A stretch of DNA of 64,000 nucleotides from Lathyrus oleraceus (Eukaryota; Streptophyta; Magnoliopsida; Fabales; Fabaceae). Both the position numbers and the translations under genes were made by a program. The notes beneath the pieces are model-generated. The model was not told the origin of the DNA and ran no database searches. It worked only from the letters and a program-made list of their open reading frames with translations. This document shows, in pieces, positions 23,433 through 33,734 of the stretch. Location: contig NC_066582.1 of NCBI RefSeq assembly GCF_024323335.1, positions 92,128,944 through 92,192,943 on the forward strand, written 5' to 3'. Position 1 is the stretch's first letter. The number at the start of each line of letters is the position of its first letter.

Positions 23433-23455
23433 GGTGTGACAATTTGTGTCACACC
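23433..23455. repeat. GGTGTGACA palindrome in LTR A
   Basis: Arms GGTGTGACA and TGTCACACC with spacer ATTTG. The spacer differs from the Ogre II copy (ATTGG) while both arms are unchanged. Confidence 0.88.
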
Positions 23456-25089
23456 ATTGATGTCCAACTTCATGATTTTATTTACCATGCTTAATGAACT
23501 CAAATTGATCTGAATTTTTGCATGAATGTGCTTACGGATGTCTAGTTTACATGTGATTTTTTTTCTGGAATTATTGATGGCATTTCCTAATTGTTTCGGA
23601 TTTTCTCCCCTGTTTGGTCATATGTTGACTTTTTGTGACACATGTTCTCATATTGTTTGTGAAATTCTCATACTTAATTGAATGGACTTGAAATTTGACA
23701 TGTGATTAGTAGACATCTTAAACTTTGCCATGGTTTTGATCCCATTCATTTCTCATATGTTGTAACTGATTTATGATTTATTGAAGTTGGTGCATGTTTG
23801 GTTGACTTCTTTGAGCATGCTTGAACTTGCCTTGCCTTTCTGATTTTCATTGACCAACTTCCCTTTATCCAAATGAGCTGAAATTTGATATGCATATCAT
23901 GTTATGCTTGATGTTTGATCATGAATTATTTGATGATTTATTGACATGTTTGAGTTTGGTTTTGAGCTAAATCATTCTGTTGACTTCTATGAGCTTCTAT
24001 ATGCCATGCTTTGACCTGATTTGCTTGTGAAATGATGATGGTGAATGATATGAACATGAAACCAATTGGGGTTGCTTCTTGATTGTTTGAACATGACTTT
24101 GGACACTTGTTACTTGCTGTTTTGACTTTCTTATCTCTTTTTGACCCTAGGCTTGTCCTAGTGGTCATGTTGCTCATGTTTAAGTTTGTTGTTTCAGGTT
24201 AAGCAACAAATGTTTCAAAGAGATCATTACAAATTGATTGAGCTTGATTGATTATCATGAACTAACTTGTTTGTTTTGTAGGTTTCTTGGCTCACATGCT
24301 TTGAGCTTTGTACATTGCACATTTAACTGATTGTGTTGACTGTTGATCTCTATCTCATTTTGATTTAACTTTGAATTGTGTACTGATTCTGTTTGACTGG
24401 TTTCAGGTACCCTTAGTTGCTTAGTTCTTTTAAGAACTTGCTTTGCTTTGCTTAAATAGCAATTTGCATTGAGGTATAATTTCTTATCTTCATGTAGTCT
24501 GGAAGACCTGGCCTGTTACTTGGCCAGGCAACTGTCTGAAGTCCTCCTTAAGAGGCGATGCTTGTGTGTGTTTACATTTGTCCCAAGCAGGAAAAGTCCT
24601 CATTTGAGGCAATTGGTAGATCAAAGAGATATGTAACCTATCTCCTACTATTCTGTGTGTCACTCACCTTGCTCACACCACATGTGTTGATGCATAGTGA
24701 GTAAAAACCCAAGATCTATCGAGTCAATAATCTATGGAGAGAGTTCCTACTTTCTGAACTCCCACACCTTCTGATATTCAAATGCTCTCTCTGGCCAGGG
24801 ATAAGAGCAATGAGGTACACCCCTCATATCTTTTCATCTGCTTCACCTTAGCCCCTCAATGGCAAGGTTAAGAGCACCATTAACCCTATTCCAGTTGGCT
24901 TCAATGCCTAACCCTTTGTATGAGCCTGATTGTTTGGTTATAGTGTGTGCTGAATGACTTCAATTGATTGATTGCTTACCTCATATACACATGTTTGCTT
25001 GTATGCTTTGTGCATTTATCATCATCAATTTCTCATTAGTGCATGATCATTTCATTTGTCTCTGTGACACATCTTTGTTGTTTGCCCAT

Positions 25090-25475
25090 TGAGGACGATT
25101 GTAAGACCATCCATTGGCCATTGTTCCTATGATATGGAAGTGAGTATAAGACCATCTCATTGGCCACTCATCATATCTTTGCTTGATGCATTTGTTTGTT
25201 GTATGTGAGGATGCAATTGTAAGTCCGTGTAATTTGGCATTTGCTTTCCTATGATCATATGTTGGATATTGGTATAAGCCCAGACAGATTGGCATCCGGT
25301 ATCCAAGTTTCGTTTTGTTTAGGGAGATTGGAATAAGTCCAGCTATTGGCTTCCGACATCCTTGTTTCTTTGTTTAGGAGATTGGTGTAAATCCATCTAT
25401 TGGTATCCGGTATCCGCTTTTGTTTGTGAGATTGGAGTAAGACCATTGAGTGGCATCCGGTATCATTTGTTTGCT
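25090..25475 (+). repeat. Degenerate tandem array in LTR A
   Basis: About seven degenerate units of 45-65 bp, each with a 'gattggnntaagnccann' core followed by 'attggcatccggtatcc'-like sequence (clearest at 25264-25470). It is related to the four-unit array of Ogre II at 11991 and to the array at 48425-49165. Confidence 0.75.
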
Positions 25476-26479
25476 TATTTTGTTGTTGCTCACTACCTAT
25501 TCCAAAGGACACACTTGAGTCATCTTCAATATGATTTCAAGAGGTGAACATTCTAGGAAGTTTTACAATCCGTCTTCATCCATTCATCCATTTTGTCCTA
25601 AACCTTTTCACACATTGCTTTCAAAACTTGAGATAAATATTGTGCAAACATCTTCATGCTTTTTAATTAAAAACCTGGACCCCAAGTCCTTGACTTTTTC
25701 AAACTCAATTTTCATAATACTTCTTTGAATCAATCTTAATCATACTTTGACCCTGCTTTCATGAACACTCATAATCAATTAACTTCACCCATTCAATTGT
25801 TTTGGCTTTGTCCATTCCTGCTAAGTTTTCATGCATTAGCCATAGGTTTCAATTATCATTGTGGTTGATGTAAACCTCACCCTATCCTTAGTGAGTCGAC
25901 TATAAGACTTCCTTACTGAAAACAGGGTTAACCCCTCTAGTACGTCGAAGCTATCCTCGCATGGTGGATGTTGGTCTTGGTCGAGTTTTCTCCCATTGAT
26001 AATGAAAAGCCTCAGTGCTATTGTTTAAAATTGAATCCACTAACTTTTGGAAATCTTTTAGCCGAACTACGGCGTTTTGATCCTTACCTTTGATGGAAGG
26101 TACGTAGGCAACGGGTTCATCCGTTCGAACACAAAAACAATAAAAATTGTATATTCTTTTCTCATCATCCCAATCATGTTTGCACAATACTTATGTCATA
26201 ACAAATAACAATTTTATACAACAAGTGTGAAAAGGGCTCCCTAGGAGTACCTAGGACGTAGTGGGTGCCTAACACCTTCCCATTGCGTAATTTACCCCTT
26301 ACCCAGACTCTCTGATCTTTTTATTAGTTTTCTACGCGTAAAACTTCTTAGGCTTTTGTTCGCTTTTTAGCCAGTCCTTTGGATAAATAAAAGTGCGGTG
26401 GCGACTCGATTTCTTTGTATGCTTTGCTTATGGTTTAATCAATGAATCATATAGCAACGAATACACCGCTACAGAAAAG

Positions 26480-26497
26480 TGGCGACTCTGCTGGGGA
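26480..26497 (+). other. Primer-binding site, unit A
   Basis: TGGCGACTCTGCTGGGGA, identical to the Ogre I PBS, six bases after LTR A. Confidence 0.93.
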
Positions 26498-27480
26498 AAA
26501 TCCTTGGTGGTATTGCCTACTTTTCACCCTTGTTGTGCTATATTGTTATTTGTTATATGACATATTTTTGTACGATTTGGGATAACTGTATTGATTGTAA
26601 TGTTTGAATTGCTTGATATACAATTGCTGTTTGCTTTGGTGATCTGTGAGATGAGTTCTATACCCGAACTCGAGTGCACTCTAGGATAGGGGAATGGCAT
26701 AGTCTTGTTGACTGGTGTGGAGTATTCCTTAGCCAGTTGACTTGCGAGACCATTCACTTGGTGGAGGTCATGTTGGATTAATAATGTCACACAAGTTATT
26801 TGTGGTTAGGCATTATTCTTTCAATCATGTGCCGCAGAAGCCGAGGACCGTAGTTTACCAAACCCATCTTGGCCTATTTTTAGGAACGTAGTGCGGAGGT
26901 CGTTCAGATGTAAGTTCTGATGCGATTGTTACGCGATACTACACTCATAAGAGTTTCTCTTGAGAATATTCTTGGAATACGAGTATTCGTTCCTCCGATA
27001 ATATTCGAAAGATGGAACGATGATTATGGGAACCTCTGATAGAACATGTCTGGCAGGTAAACCCTAGTACACTCCCTTTGGGTGGTTCTTAACCGAGACT
27101 CCATGCTCGTGACTCTCAACAAACCCGTGATTCGTGGTTGAGTCGTTCAGACAACCTTAATATCAATGGAACCTGGGCGCTGATAAGGTATAAAACCTAA
27201 ATCCCCCAAAAGGATGGTTGATATTAAGGATGTTCGAGCCAGTTCATGTACCGTTAATATCAATGGAACTTGGGTGTCGATAAGGTGAAAACCTAAATCC
27301 ACCAAAACGGATGATTGATATTAGGGATACAATGAGCTTTCCCACGACCTTTGTTTGGTGTGACTTGCTTGATCCTTGAGTGTGATTGTTGCATTCATGC
27401 ATTCATCTGCATCCATGTCATCAGAAAAAAGAAAATTTTCAAGGAACTCAAAGGAGTTTATTTGCAAAAAATTTCAAAAC
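26498..27480 (+). other. Leader of unit A
   Basis: Untranslated and homologous to the leader of Ogre I. It contains two tandem inverted repeats at 27155-27323. A 74-codon frame starting at 27351 runs out of the leader into the ORF1 remnant; most of it is leader sequence and it is not called as a gene. Confidence 0.75.
27155..27323 (+). repeat. Two tandem leader hairpins, unit A
   Basis: Hairpin 1 pairs CCTTAATATCAA (27155-27166) with TTGATATTAAGG (27218-27229). Hairpin 2 pairs TAATATCAAT (27255-27264) with ATTGATATTA (27314-27323). The units share 'aatggaac-tgggyg-gataaggt' and 'cctaaatcc' in their loops. Confidence 0.85.
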
Positions 27481-27510
27481 ATGGAAAAACCGGGAAAATT
27501 TTTTCACCTG
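27481..27510 (+). pseudogene. ORF1 start remnant, unit A
   Basis: ATG at 27481 lies in the same context as the ORF1 start of Ogre I (a 'tttca-acatgga' block preceded by 'tttgcaaa'). After about ten codons homology jumps to the post-ORF1 spacer. ORF1 has thus been removed between its first codons and its 3' spacer. Confidence 0.6.
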
Positions 27511-27759
27511 ATATGTCTGATGAGATATTCTCATGTATGATCAAAATGCTTAAATATTTCAAAGTTTGCAAATAAAACCCTCGGGTTCCTTTGAAATAAT
27601 AAAAAAAAAAACAAAGCATATGCACAAACACTTCATGCATCATTTGCATAAGCGGGTGTTTTATTCCGGTCTCCCGTCCTGTGGCCTGACCCTGCGATCT
27701 TCATTTATTTTGAAGACGCACTTTGCCGGTATTATACCAGAGCCAACTCTGCCAGATTG
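27511..27759 (+). other. Post-ORF1 spacer, unit A
   Basis: Non-coding, homologous to 6110-6190 in its first 90 bases, then an A-rich run (27600-27612) and sequence leading into the gag-protease remnant. Confidence 0.55.
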
Positions 27760-28096
27760 ATGGATCATCCTGAGCAAGAGAATTGTGAACTCGAGGAGGA
27801 TTTTGCCAGACTAAGTGCTTTTAATGGATTTATTCCTGTTGATGGATTTATTCCTGTTGATGGATTTATTCCTGGTTAACCGATCCCGGGCTGGCATTGG
27901 CTACTGTTCTGGGGCATGTAATGAGCAAGGTCTGTTCAAAAGTGGAGGATTCATCCATGACGATCAACCCGAAGAGGAAGCTGCTGCTATCTTGGAAGAG
28001 GAGGCAGAGGATGTGAACAACTTCGTTATTCCTGGTGGTGTCTGCCACAATTGGGTCGCTGTAGATGTTCCTACAGTCATCCATAGATCAGAGTAA
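27760..28096 (+). pseudogene. Gag-protease C-terminal remnant, unit A
   Basis: Begins MDHPEQENCELEEDFARLS (ATG 27760) followed by a threefold 18-bp repeat reading DGFIPV. After a frame change it continues as an acidic tail ending PGGVCHNWVAVDVPTVIHRSE and TAA at 28094-28096. The tail corresponds in position and composition to the last residues before the intron in Ogre II (INNWTAEDVVQVTLQTE). The protease active site and gag are absent. The same remnant occurs at 40448-40784 and, antisense, at 61168-61518, where the 18-bp repeat has about five units. Confidence 0.7.
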
Positions 28097-28342
28097 TTGT
28101 TCACTTTGTTCAAAACCCTTCTCCCATGCCAAAAGGAGAAGTGATGACATTGTTGGCAACATTTAAAACAATGATGTTTTCATTCAGTTAATGCATTGTT
28201 AAACATTTGTTTTTCCATTTGTTTTCACTTTTTGCTTTTGCATGAAATCAGTGATCACAAAAAACCCTGAAAAACAATAAAACAACATTTTTCATCTGCA
28301 TAAATGATTTGCTTGTTTAAATATCAAAAGCTTTTCATTATC
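28092..28342 (+). other. Retained protease/RT intron region, unit A
   Basis: GAGTAATT at the protease stop mirrors the Ogre II donor. A pyrimidine-rich stretch and candidate CAG acceptors follow (28342, 28356). The A/T-rich body, with 'aaaaccctga' and 'gcatgaaatcagtgatca', is shared with the antisense family. Which acceptor would be used is unclear because the downstream frame is broken. Confidence 0.5.
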
Positions 28343-28552
28343 CAGAATCATTATGCAGGGATTTCTAAACCCATTGAACATAATGATCTAACGCCATCTC
28401 CCAATCTTGAATTCTTTGTATTCGAAACAGAGGAAGATGATGTTGAAGGGGATTCCTGATGAGATTACCCAACTTCTTGAGCACAAAAGAAGCTCATTCA
28501 GCTGTATCATGAGAATCAACAAAATAGTCAAACTGGGGCATTGCAAATGCAA
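28343..28552 (+). pseudogene. RT N-terminal remnant, unit A
   Basis: Encodes, with a frame change, the acidic segment before RT (FVFETEEDDVEG, then IPDEITQLLEHKRSS), corresponding to YQAEEESEEDCELPRELVRL of Ogre II at 19171-19230. RT proper is absent; an A-rich tract follows. Confidence 0.65.
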
Positions 28553-28640
28553 TCAAAAAAAAAAAAAAAAAAGAAAGAGGGTGAAAAAGAAAGAAAAATA
28601 AAAAATCAGCAAAATTTTTTTTCAAGATTTCTTCAAAAGA
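28553..28640 (+). repeat. A/G-rich low-complexity tract at deletion scar
   Basis: Runs of A with scattered G replace RT, RNase H and the integrase core. Run length differs between copies: about 16 A in unit A, about 21 in unit B, and a 45-base run at a nearby position in the antisense copy. Confidence 0.75.
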
Positions 28641-28668
28641 AAAAATTATACCCTCAAGTCCCTAGTTG

Positions 28669-29004
28669 ACTGATGCCGAATGGATTCAGAGTCGTTACGA
28701 CCAACTGAATTTGATCGAAGAGAAGCGTTTAACTGCCATGTGTCATGGTCAGTTATATCAGTAGAGAATGAAGAAAGCATTCGATAAGAAGGTCAAGCCT
28801 CGCGTGTTCCGAGAAGGTGACCTCGTGCTCAAGAAAGTTTTGTCTTTCGCGCCCGATTCCAGGGGCAAGTGGACTCCAAACTACGAGGGTCCATATGTTG
28901 TTAAGAGAGCCTTTTCAGGCGGAGCTTTGATGCTCACAACAATGGATGGGGAGGATTTCACTCGTCCTGTGAATTCAGATGCAGTCAAGAGATACTTTAC
29001 CTAA
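28669..29004 (+). pseudogene. Integrase C-terminal remnant, unit A
   Basis: The last about 111 codons of the polyprotein: TDAEWIQSRYDQLNLIEEKR, then a TAG at 28762-28764, then MKKAFDKKVKPRVFREGDLV...KWTPNYEGPYVVKR...AVKRYFT and TAA. This is the chromodomain-less C-terminal domain of Ogre integrases, also present in the antisense pol at 6312. The antisense copy at 60197-60535 has Lys at the stop position and remains open. Without the integrase core it cannot act as an integrase. Confidence 0.9.
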
Positions 29005-29050
29005 AAAAAAAAGTATATGCAAAAAAAAAAAAAAAAAAAAAAAACAGAAT

Positions 29051-29210
29051 AGCTCGCTAAGTTGAAAACCCGAAAGGGCGGCTTAGGCAAAAATGAGCGT
29101 CTCGGTGGAGAACCCGCAAGGGTAATTCAGGCAAAAATTATAGACTTGAAAAAAAAAGAATATTTGCATCCCGCTAGATTGAGTACCTCACCCTGGGGCA
29201 ATCTAGGCAA
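29051..29210 (+). ncRNA. Three-unit hairpin array after pol, unit A
   Basis: Unit 1: CTAAG (29057-29061) pairs with CTTAG (29082-29086) around CCC-GAAA-GGG (29069-29078). Unit 2: TGGA (29106-29109) pairs with TTCA (29126-29129) around CCC-GCAA-GGG (29113-29122). Unit 3: CTAGATTG (29174-29181) pairs with CAATCTAG (29199-29206) around CCTCA-CCC-TGGGG (29186-29198). Each is followed by 'ggcaaaaat'. Outer stems differ in sequence but keep pairing, which argues for RNA structure. Copies: 41741-41905, 59973-60145 (minus) and a two-unit version at 6202-6300 (minus). Confidence 0.72.
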
Positions 29211-29745
29211 AAATTAGGGATTTGGCAAGTAACTGCATCCTGACAAGACTTTCTGTTCACCAGTCGTCATTTCGTCAGAAGATTCTCGATTCAGCGTCAA
29301 CCGAAGCTTCGGATACATCGAGATTCAAATTGGTAGAGAAAGGATCATTATGTTCAATGTAGCCCTCTTCCAATATATATCACTGATTTCAAATTTGTAC
29401 AGATCTATGGAGTCTTGCCATTTGCAGGCTACCATTCCATCAAGTCAATTTGAGCTTTTTATCCAATTATTTGCACTCTTATTTGTTTCAATTCAACAAA
29501 TGTTTTGCATGTTTTAAATTGATAAAATGTCATTGTTTTAAACAAATAAATTTTTCAAAATTGTTTTAAACAATGTGAACATTCACAATATTGAAAGGAT
29601 ACTCAAGAATATCTCGGTGCTCTCCCGAGGGTGGCATGATTTCGAACAGGTAAGACATTCGTTCATATTCCTGGTTTGGTTGTATCTTCTTTCTTCAGAT
29701 CTTTGTTGAGGATGATTCCTCAAACAGAGTTGTTGTTGGGGTTGT

Positions 29746-31334
29746 TCCCCAGTATAGTCGCAAGCAGAGTGTTGTTGAAGACTTCGTTTTCTCCAGCAGC
29801 AATCTTCCCCATCATGGGTGATCTCCTTGTGAGTTTCGGCGGTTGATTGGTTTGTCATCTTGGTGCCCCGTTACTTTCTCCAGTGGGTCGCCATCCCCAG
29901 ACTTTATTTGTCTCCTCAGCACAGTCACGAGTAGAGCTGTTATTGATATCCCCATCGGAGTCGCGAGCAGAGTTGTTGTCACTCTTCCCAGTGCAGTTGC
30001 CAGCGGAATTGTCTGTTTCCTCAGCACGATCGCTTTCTTTTTGAAAGACTCGGTAAGTCAGCGGTTTGATACCCGGTACTTTACCTTTTCCCCGGCGAAG
30101 TCGTCTGCGGAATTGTTGCTATCTCTCCATCAGAGTTTTTCTCTTCAGCAGAGCAGGAATTATTTTCCTACTCAGTGGTTGATTTGGGTTGACATCCCAG
30201 TATTTCAACCATCTTTTCCTCAGCATAGTCTGCAGAACGTTTGTTGTGGCAGTTTCGCCTGTTGAAATACTCCTTCAATCCCCAGTATGGTCGGATGATG
30301 GCTCTAGCATTCAGAGAACGAATTGATTTCCTGACTGCTTGTGATCCCCAGTAGAGTGGCTTATATTGCAGAATCTACTTGTTGTGATCAGTTTGCTTTG
30401 TGTATTCTCCCCAAGTAGAGGGGTTTGTTGCAGAATCTACTTGTGTGGTACATTCTCCCTCAGTGGGTTGTTCCCCAGCGGAGTTATGTGGAGTTTGCTT
30501 CTACAGCAGTTTGTGTTTGTACAACGCACTTTTTTGTTTCTCAGTTGACACTGGGATCCCCGGCAGATACTTTGGGACTTCTCTTGTTCCCCTACAGATT
30601 TGTCTTGGTGGCTGCTTTGCCCGTTGTGACTTTCTGTACCTGGATTGGGTTGTTTCCTGATATCTCTGATCCTCTGCTTCTCCAGCAGTACCCGCAGATC
30701 TTTGCTTTACAGCATGTAGATCTCCGCAGATTGACTTTCAAGCTGGTCTTTCCCCTGGAAGTATAATACCGGGCGTTTGATTCCTGGACCTGTTGTGTTA
30801 GAATTGTCTGTTTTGTCAGCATTCATCAAACATAAATCACGCATATTCATGCATATTCATAAAACATTCAGATATTCATGTTGCATTTCTTGCCATATAT
30901 CCTTTGTTTGTTGTTTCCTGCAACGGGTGATATAGATCTTCTCTATAGATCTCCCCTAGCAGATGTCGGGTGTCAAAATCTCTCCATATAGAGTCAGCCC
31001 CATAAGCAGAAAGTGTTGGTCTTTCCTTCTGCAGTTCCCCACTGAGATATATCCTCGTGGATGACGGTTTCTTCCGTTTCCTCCCAACACATATATTGGG
31101 ATGGATTTTCCTATTTGAGTTACATCCTCATTAGGACATGTCTTGATTCAGTCCGTCTTTTCGGATTATTCCCGAATTGGCTATTTGTCAAATGTCTTGT
31201 GCTTCCCAGTGGGTTGTTCCCCAGCGGAGTAGTTTTGGGCCTCTACCCTCATACCGGTAGTTATAAGTCCTATTTTTCCTGGCTCTCTTGGCAGAATTTG
31301 TGGTTATACACCTTTTATTCCCCAGCCAGAGTTG
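29746..31334 (+). repeat. tRNA-Arg-3'-end-like motif array, unit A
   Basis: Best matches to the complement of the PBS: 29746-29761 (14 of 16), 29949-29964 (14 of 16), 30345-30360 (14 of 16), 30472-30484 (12 of 13) and 31218-31230 (12 of 13). Many weaker 'ccccag' plus 'gagt' copies lie between them and on to about 33430. Conserved in unit B and in the antisense element. Confidence 0.65.
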
Positions 31335-31835
31335 TTGGTTTTCTACCCGGTAACCGGTAGTTATAAACCCTGTTTTCTCCACTTGCAGAGTTAACTTTGT
31401 TGCTCATCCCAACCGATGACAGTTACTCTTCTGTGGTTTTTTATCCAATTTCTTTTGGTAGATGTAATCCCCTCTTTGTGGTTTATCTTCATCTAATGTT
31501 TGATGTTGATTTTTTCCTTCGCTTGGATAAGTTGCTCAGATAAGCACTTATATCCCTAGCAAGTCTTTTGTGGATAATTGCCGTATGCTAGCAATTTTAT
31601 CCCCAGCGGGTCCTTTCACCTTTTGTCAGTGATTGTGTTCCCCGGATCATTGATTGTCATTAATGCATCCCAGCGAGTCTTCTTTCATTTACCCCCTTTG
31701 TTGGTAATGTCTGTTGCTCCCTTTGACTGGTCATCATTATATACCTAGTTTGGTATCCCGATGCCTTTCTTTTCGGTTGATTTATCCTTTATTAACCCAG
31801 TAACCGGTTGTGGATAATCTTCCATGCGAGTATAC

Positions 31836-33120
31836 TATTCACGGTCTGTCGGTAATGAATAATATATCTCATGCACTCTTCAGTCGAAGCCTTTTGTGTT
31901 TTCTTTGTTGAGTAAGATTCGTTATTTCCCTTTGCGGAATCGAATATTTTTGTTGTCGGATAATTGCTGGATGCTTGCAATTTATCCCTTTGAGTTGTCT
32001 TTCGTTTACCCGGATGCTTGGTATCGATTGTCTCTCTTTTTGGTTAGTCACCTATTATATACTTCGGTATCTCTGGTGTCTTTTCCTTTCGAGTATATTA
32101 TTCACGGTCTGCCGGTAATGAATAATATGTCTCATGCGCTCTTTGGTCGGAGTCCTTTGTTGATTCTTCCCCAGCTGAGCAAGATTCGTATTCTTTGTAG
32201 AATCGAATATCCATCCTTTAACCAGTTTGTGTTCTGGATGATGAGTGTTTTGGCATATATACCAATCCACGTTTTCGGTAGATCACCTATTATATACCTC
32301 GGTATCTCTGGTGTTTCTTACCATGCGAGTTTATTATCTACGTTCTGACGGTAATAGATAATATATCTCATGCGAGTTTTCTTATCCACGGTCTACCGGT
32401 AATGGATATTATATCTCATGCACTCTTTGGGTTTGTGTCCCCATTTTGAGTAAGATTCGTTCTCCCGTTGTGGGTTCGAATGGCCATCCTGTAAGTCGAT
32501 TTGCTTTTTCAAGCCCTCCTTTCGGATGATGAGTGTTTTGGCATATATACCAATTCACGCTTTGGTTAGTCACCTATTATATACTTCGGTATCTCTGGTG
32601 TCTTTTCCTTTCGAGTATATTATTCACGGTCTGCCGGTAATGAATAATATTTCTCATACGCTCTTTAGTTGGAATCCTTTGTTGATTTTCCCCAGCTGAG
32701 CAAGATTCGTATTCTTTGTAGAATCGAATATCCATCCTTTAACCAGTTTGTGTTTCGGATGATGAGTGTTTTGGCATATATACCAATCCACGTTTTCGGT
32801 AGATCACCTATTATATGCTTCAGTATCTCTGGTGTTTCTTACCATGCGAGTTTATTATCTACGTTCTGACGGTAATAGATAATATATATCATGCGAGTAT
32901 TCTTATCCACGGTCTGCCGGTAATGGATATTATATCTCATGCACTCTTTGGGTTTGTGTCCCCAGTTGAGTAAGGTTCGTTTTCCCGTTGTGGATTCGAA
33001 CGTCCATCCTGTAAGTCGATTTGCTTTTTCAAGCCCTCCTTTCGGATGATGAGTGTTTTGGCATATATACCAATTCACGCTTTGGTCGGTCACCTATTAT
33101 ATACCTCGGTATCCCTGGTG
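31836..33120 (+). repeat. Complex 3'-UTR repeat with seven hairpins, unit A
   Basis: Longer units recur with a period near 524 bp (compare 32095 and 32617) and shorter sub-repeats lie within. Hairpins at 31836-31861, 32095-32128, 32333-32362, 32383-32408, 32617-32650, 32854-32883 and 32904-32929 share a TCTG/TCTA loop but have three alternative outer stems: TTCA/TGAA, TCTA/TAGA and TCCA/TGGA. Confidence 0.8.
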
Positions 33121-33734
33121 TTCCTTCCCTTCTGCTCCCTATTATGACCTCGGTCCCCCTGCGGAGTCAGATTTTCCTGAGTTTATGTACCTTTTTCAGG
33201 TCTTTCTCAGATGTTTGGTTGATTGATATCTCTCACCCTTATACCGGTCTTAGATATTCATTCTTCCTGAGTTTGTTACCCTTATACCGGTAACACCTCA
33301 TTCTTTGGTGCTTCCTCAGTGGAATTTTCTGTTGCTTCTCCCCAGGAGTCAGCTTGTGTCTCTCCAATGGATGTTTTTCCTTTGGAATTCTTTTCCCCAG
33401 TGTGAGTCCTTCACTCCCCAGTGAGGTCTCCAGTCTGATTTCTTTTTTTTACCCTAATCAGAGTCGTGTCTTGTTCACGCTGTGTCAGTTTTGTTTATCC
33501 CCAACAAGAGTTTTGTTAGAGTCTCTGTTCCTGGTGAGCGTATTACTCCGATGGATCGTCTTTTCTTCTGTGTGAACCATATTCTCCACAGAATTTGTGT
33601 CTTTTTGCATGCATACATTTTGCATCATGAGGTCTCTTAGGGACCAAAATTTGTCTCATTACTGTTATTTAAGCCCATTCTACCGCGTCGAGATGAAGAT
33701 TTCTAAACTTCACTTCTCCGGCTAGAATGACCTT

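Larger units (their letters stand above)
21059..26473 (+). mobile_element. LTR A (5415 bp)
   Basis: TG at 21059 (TGTAAGACCCCAATTTTG) to CA at 26473. It is followed by GAAAAG and the PBS. It aligns along its length with LTR B (33748-39161) and with LTR C up to its truncation. By eye a few dozen substitutions separate A from B, more of them in the first kilobase. Confidence 0.95.
22999..33033. other. Span note: landmarks between LTR A palindrome and 3' UTR
   Basis: This entry only notes that the individual landmarks inside this span (palindromes, repeat array, PBS, hairpins, remnants) are listed separately; it is not a unit of its own. Confidence 0.1.
29211..33734 (+). other. Long 3' UTR of unit A
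   Basis: About 4.5 kb with no conserved coding frame. The first part (29600-31700) is studded with 'ccccag..gagt' motifs resembling the tRNA-Arg 3' end. The later part (31800-33120) is a complex repeat with covarying hairpins. Open frames up to 150 codons occur in several overlapping registers, as expected from repeated sequence low in stops, and none matches a retroelement protein. Long, repeat-bearing 3' UTRs are known for Ogre. Confidence 0.75.

Noticed and set aside
25951..26187. 78-codon minus-strand frame in LTR A, matched by a 77-codon plus-strand frame at 47706-47939 and 63111-63344
   Set aside because: The frame is shared by two LTR families but runs against the element. Most differences change the amino acid, and the homologous U5 of Ogre I has stops, so the conservation looks like that of U5 DNA.
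29843..30265. 140-codon frame, hydrophobic, in the 3' UTR (also 42530-42952)
   Set aside because: Built from the 'ccccag..gagt' motif repeats, with open frames on both strands. No start context or homologue in the antisense family.
31896..32348. 150-codon open frame in the 3' UTR of unit A (also 44583-45035)
   Set aside because: It consists of the hairpin repeats; several overlapping frames are equally open, and the repeats in the antisense family break the frame.
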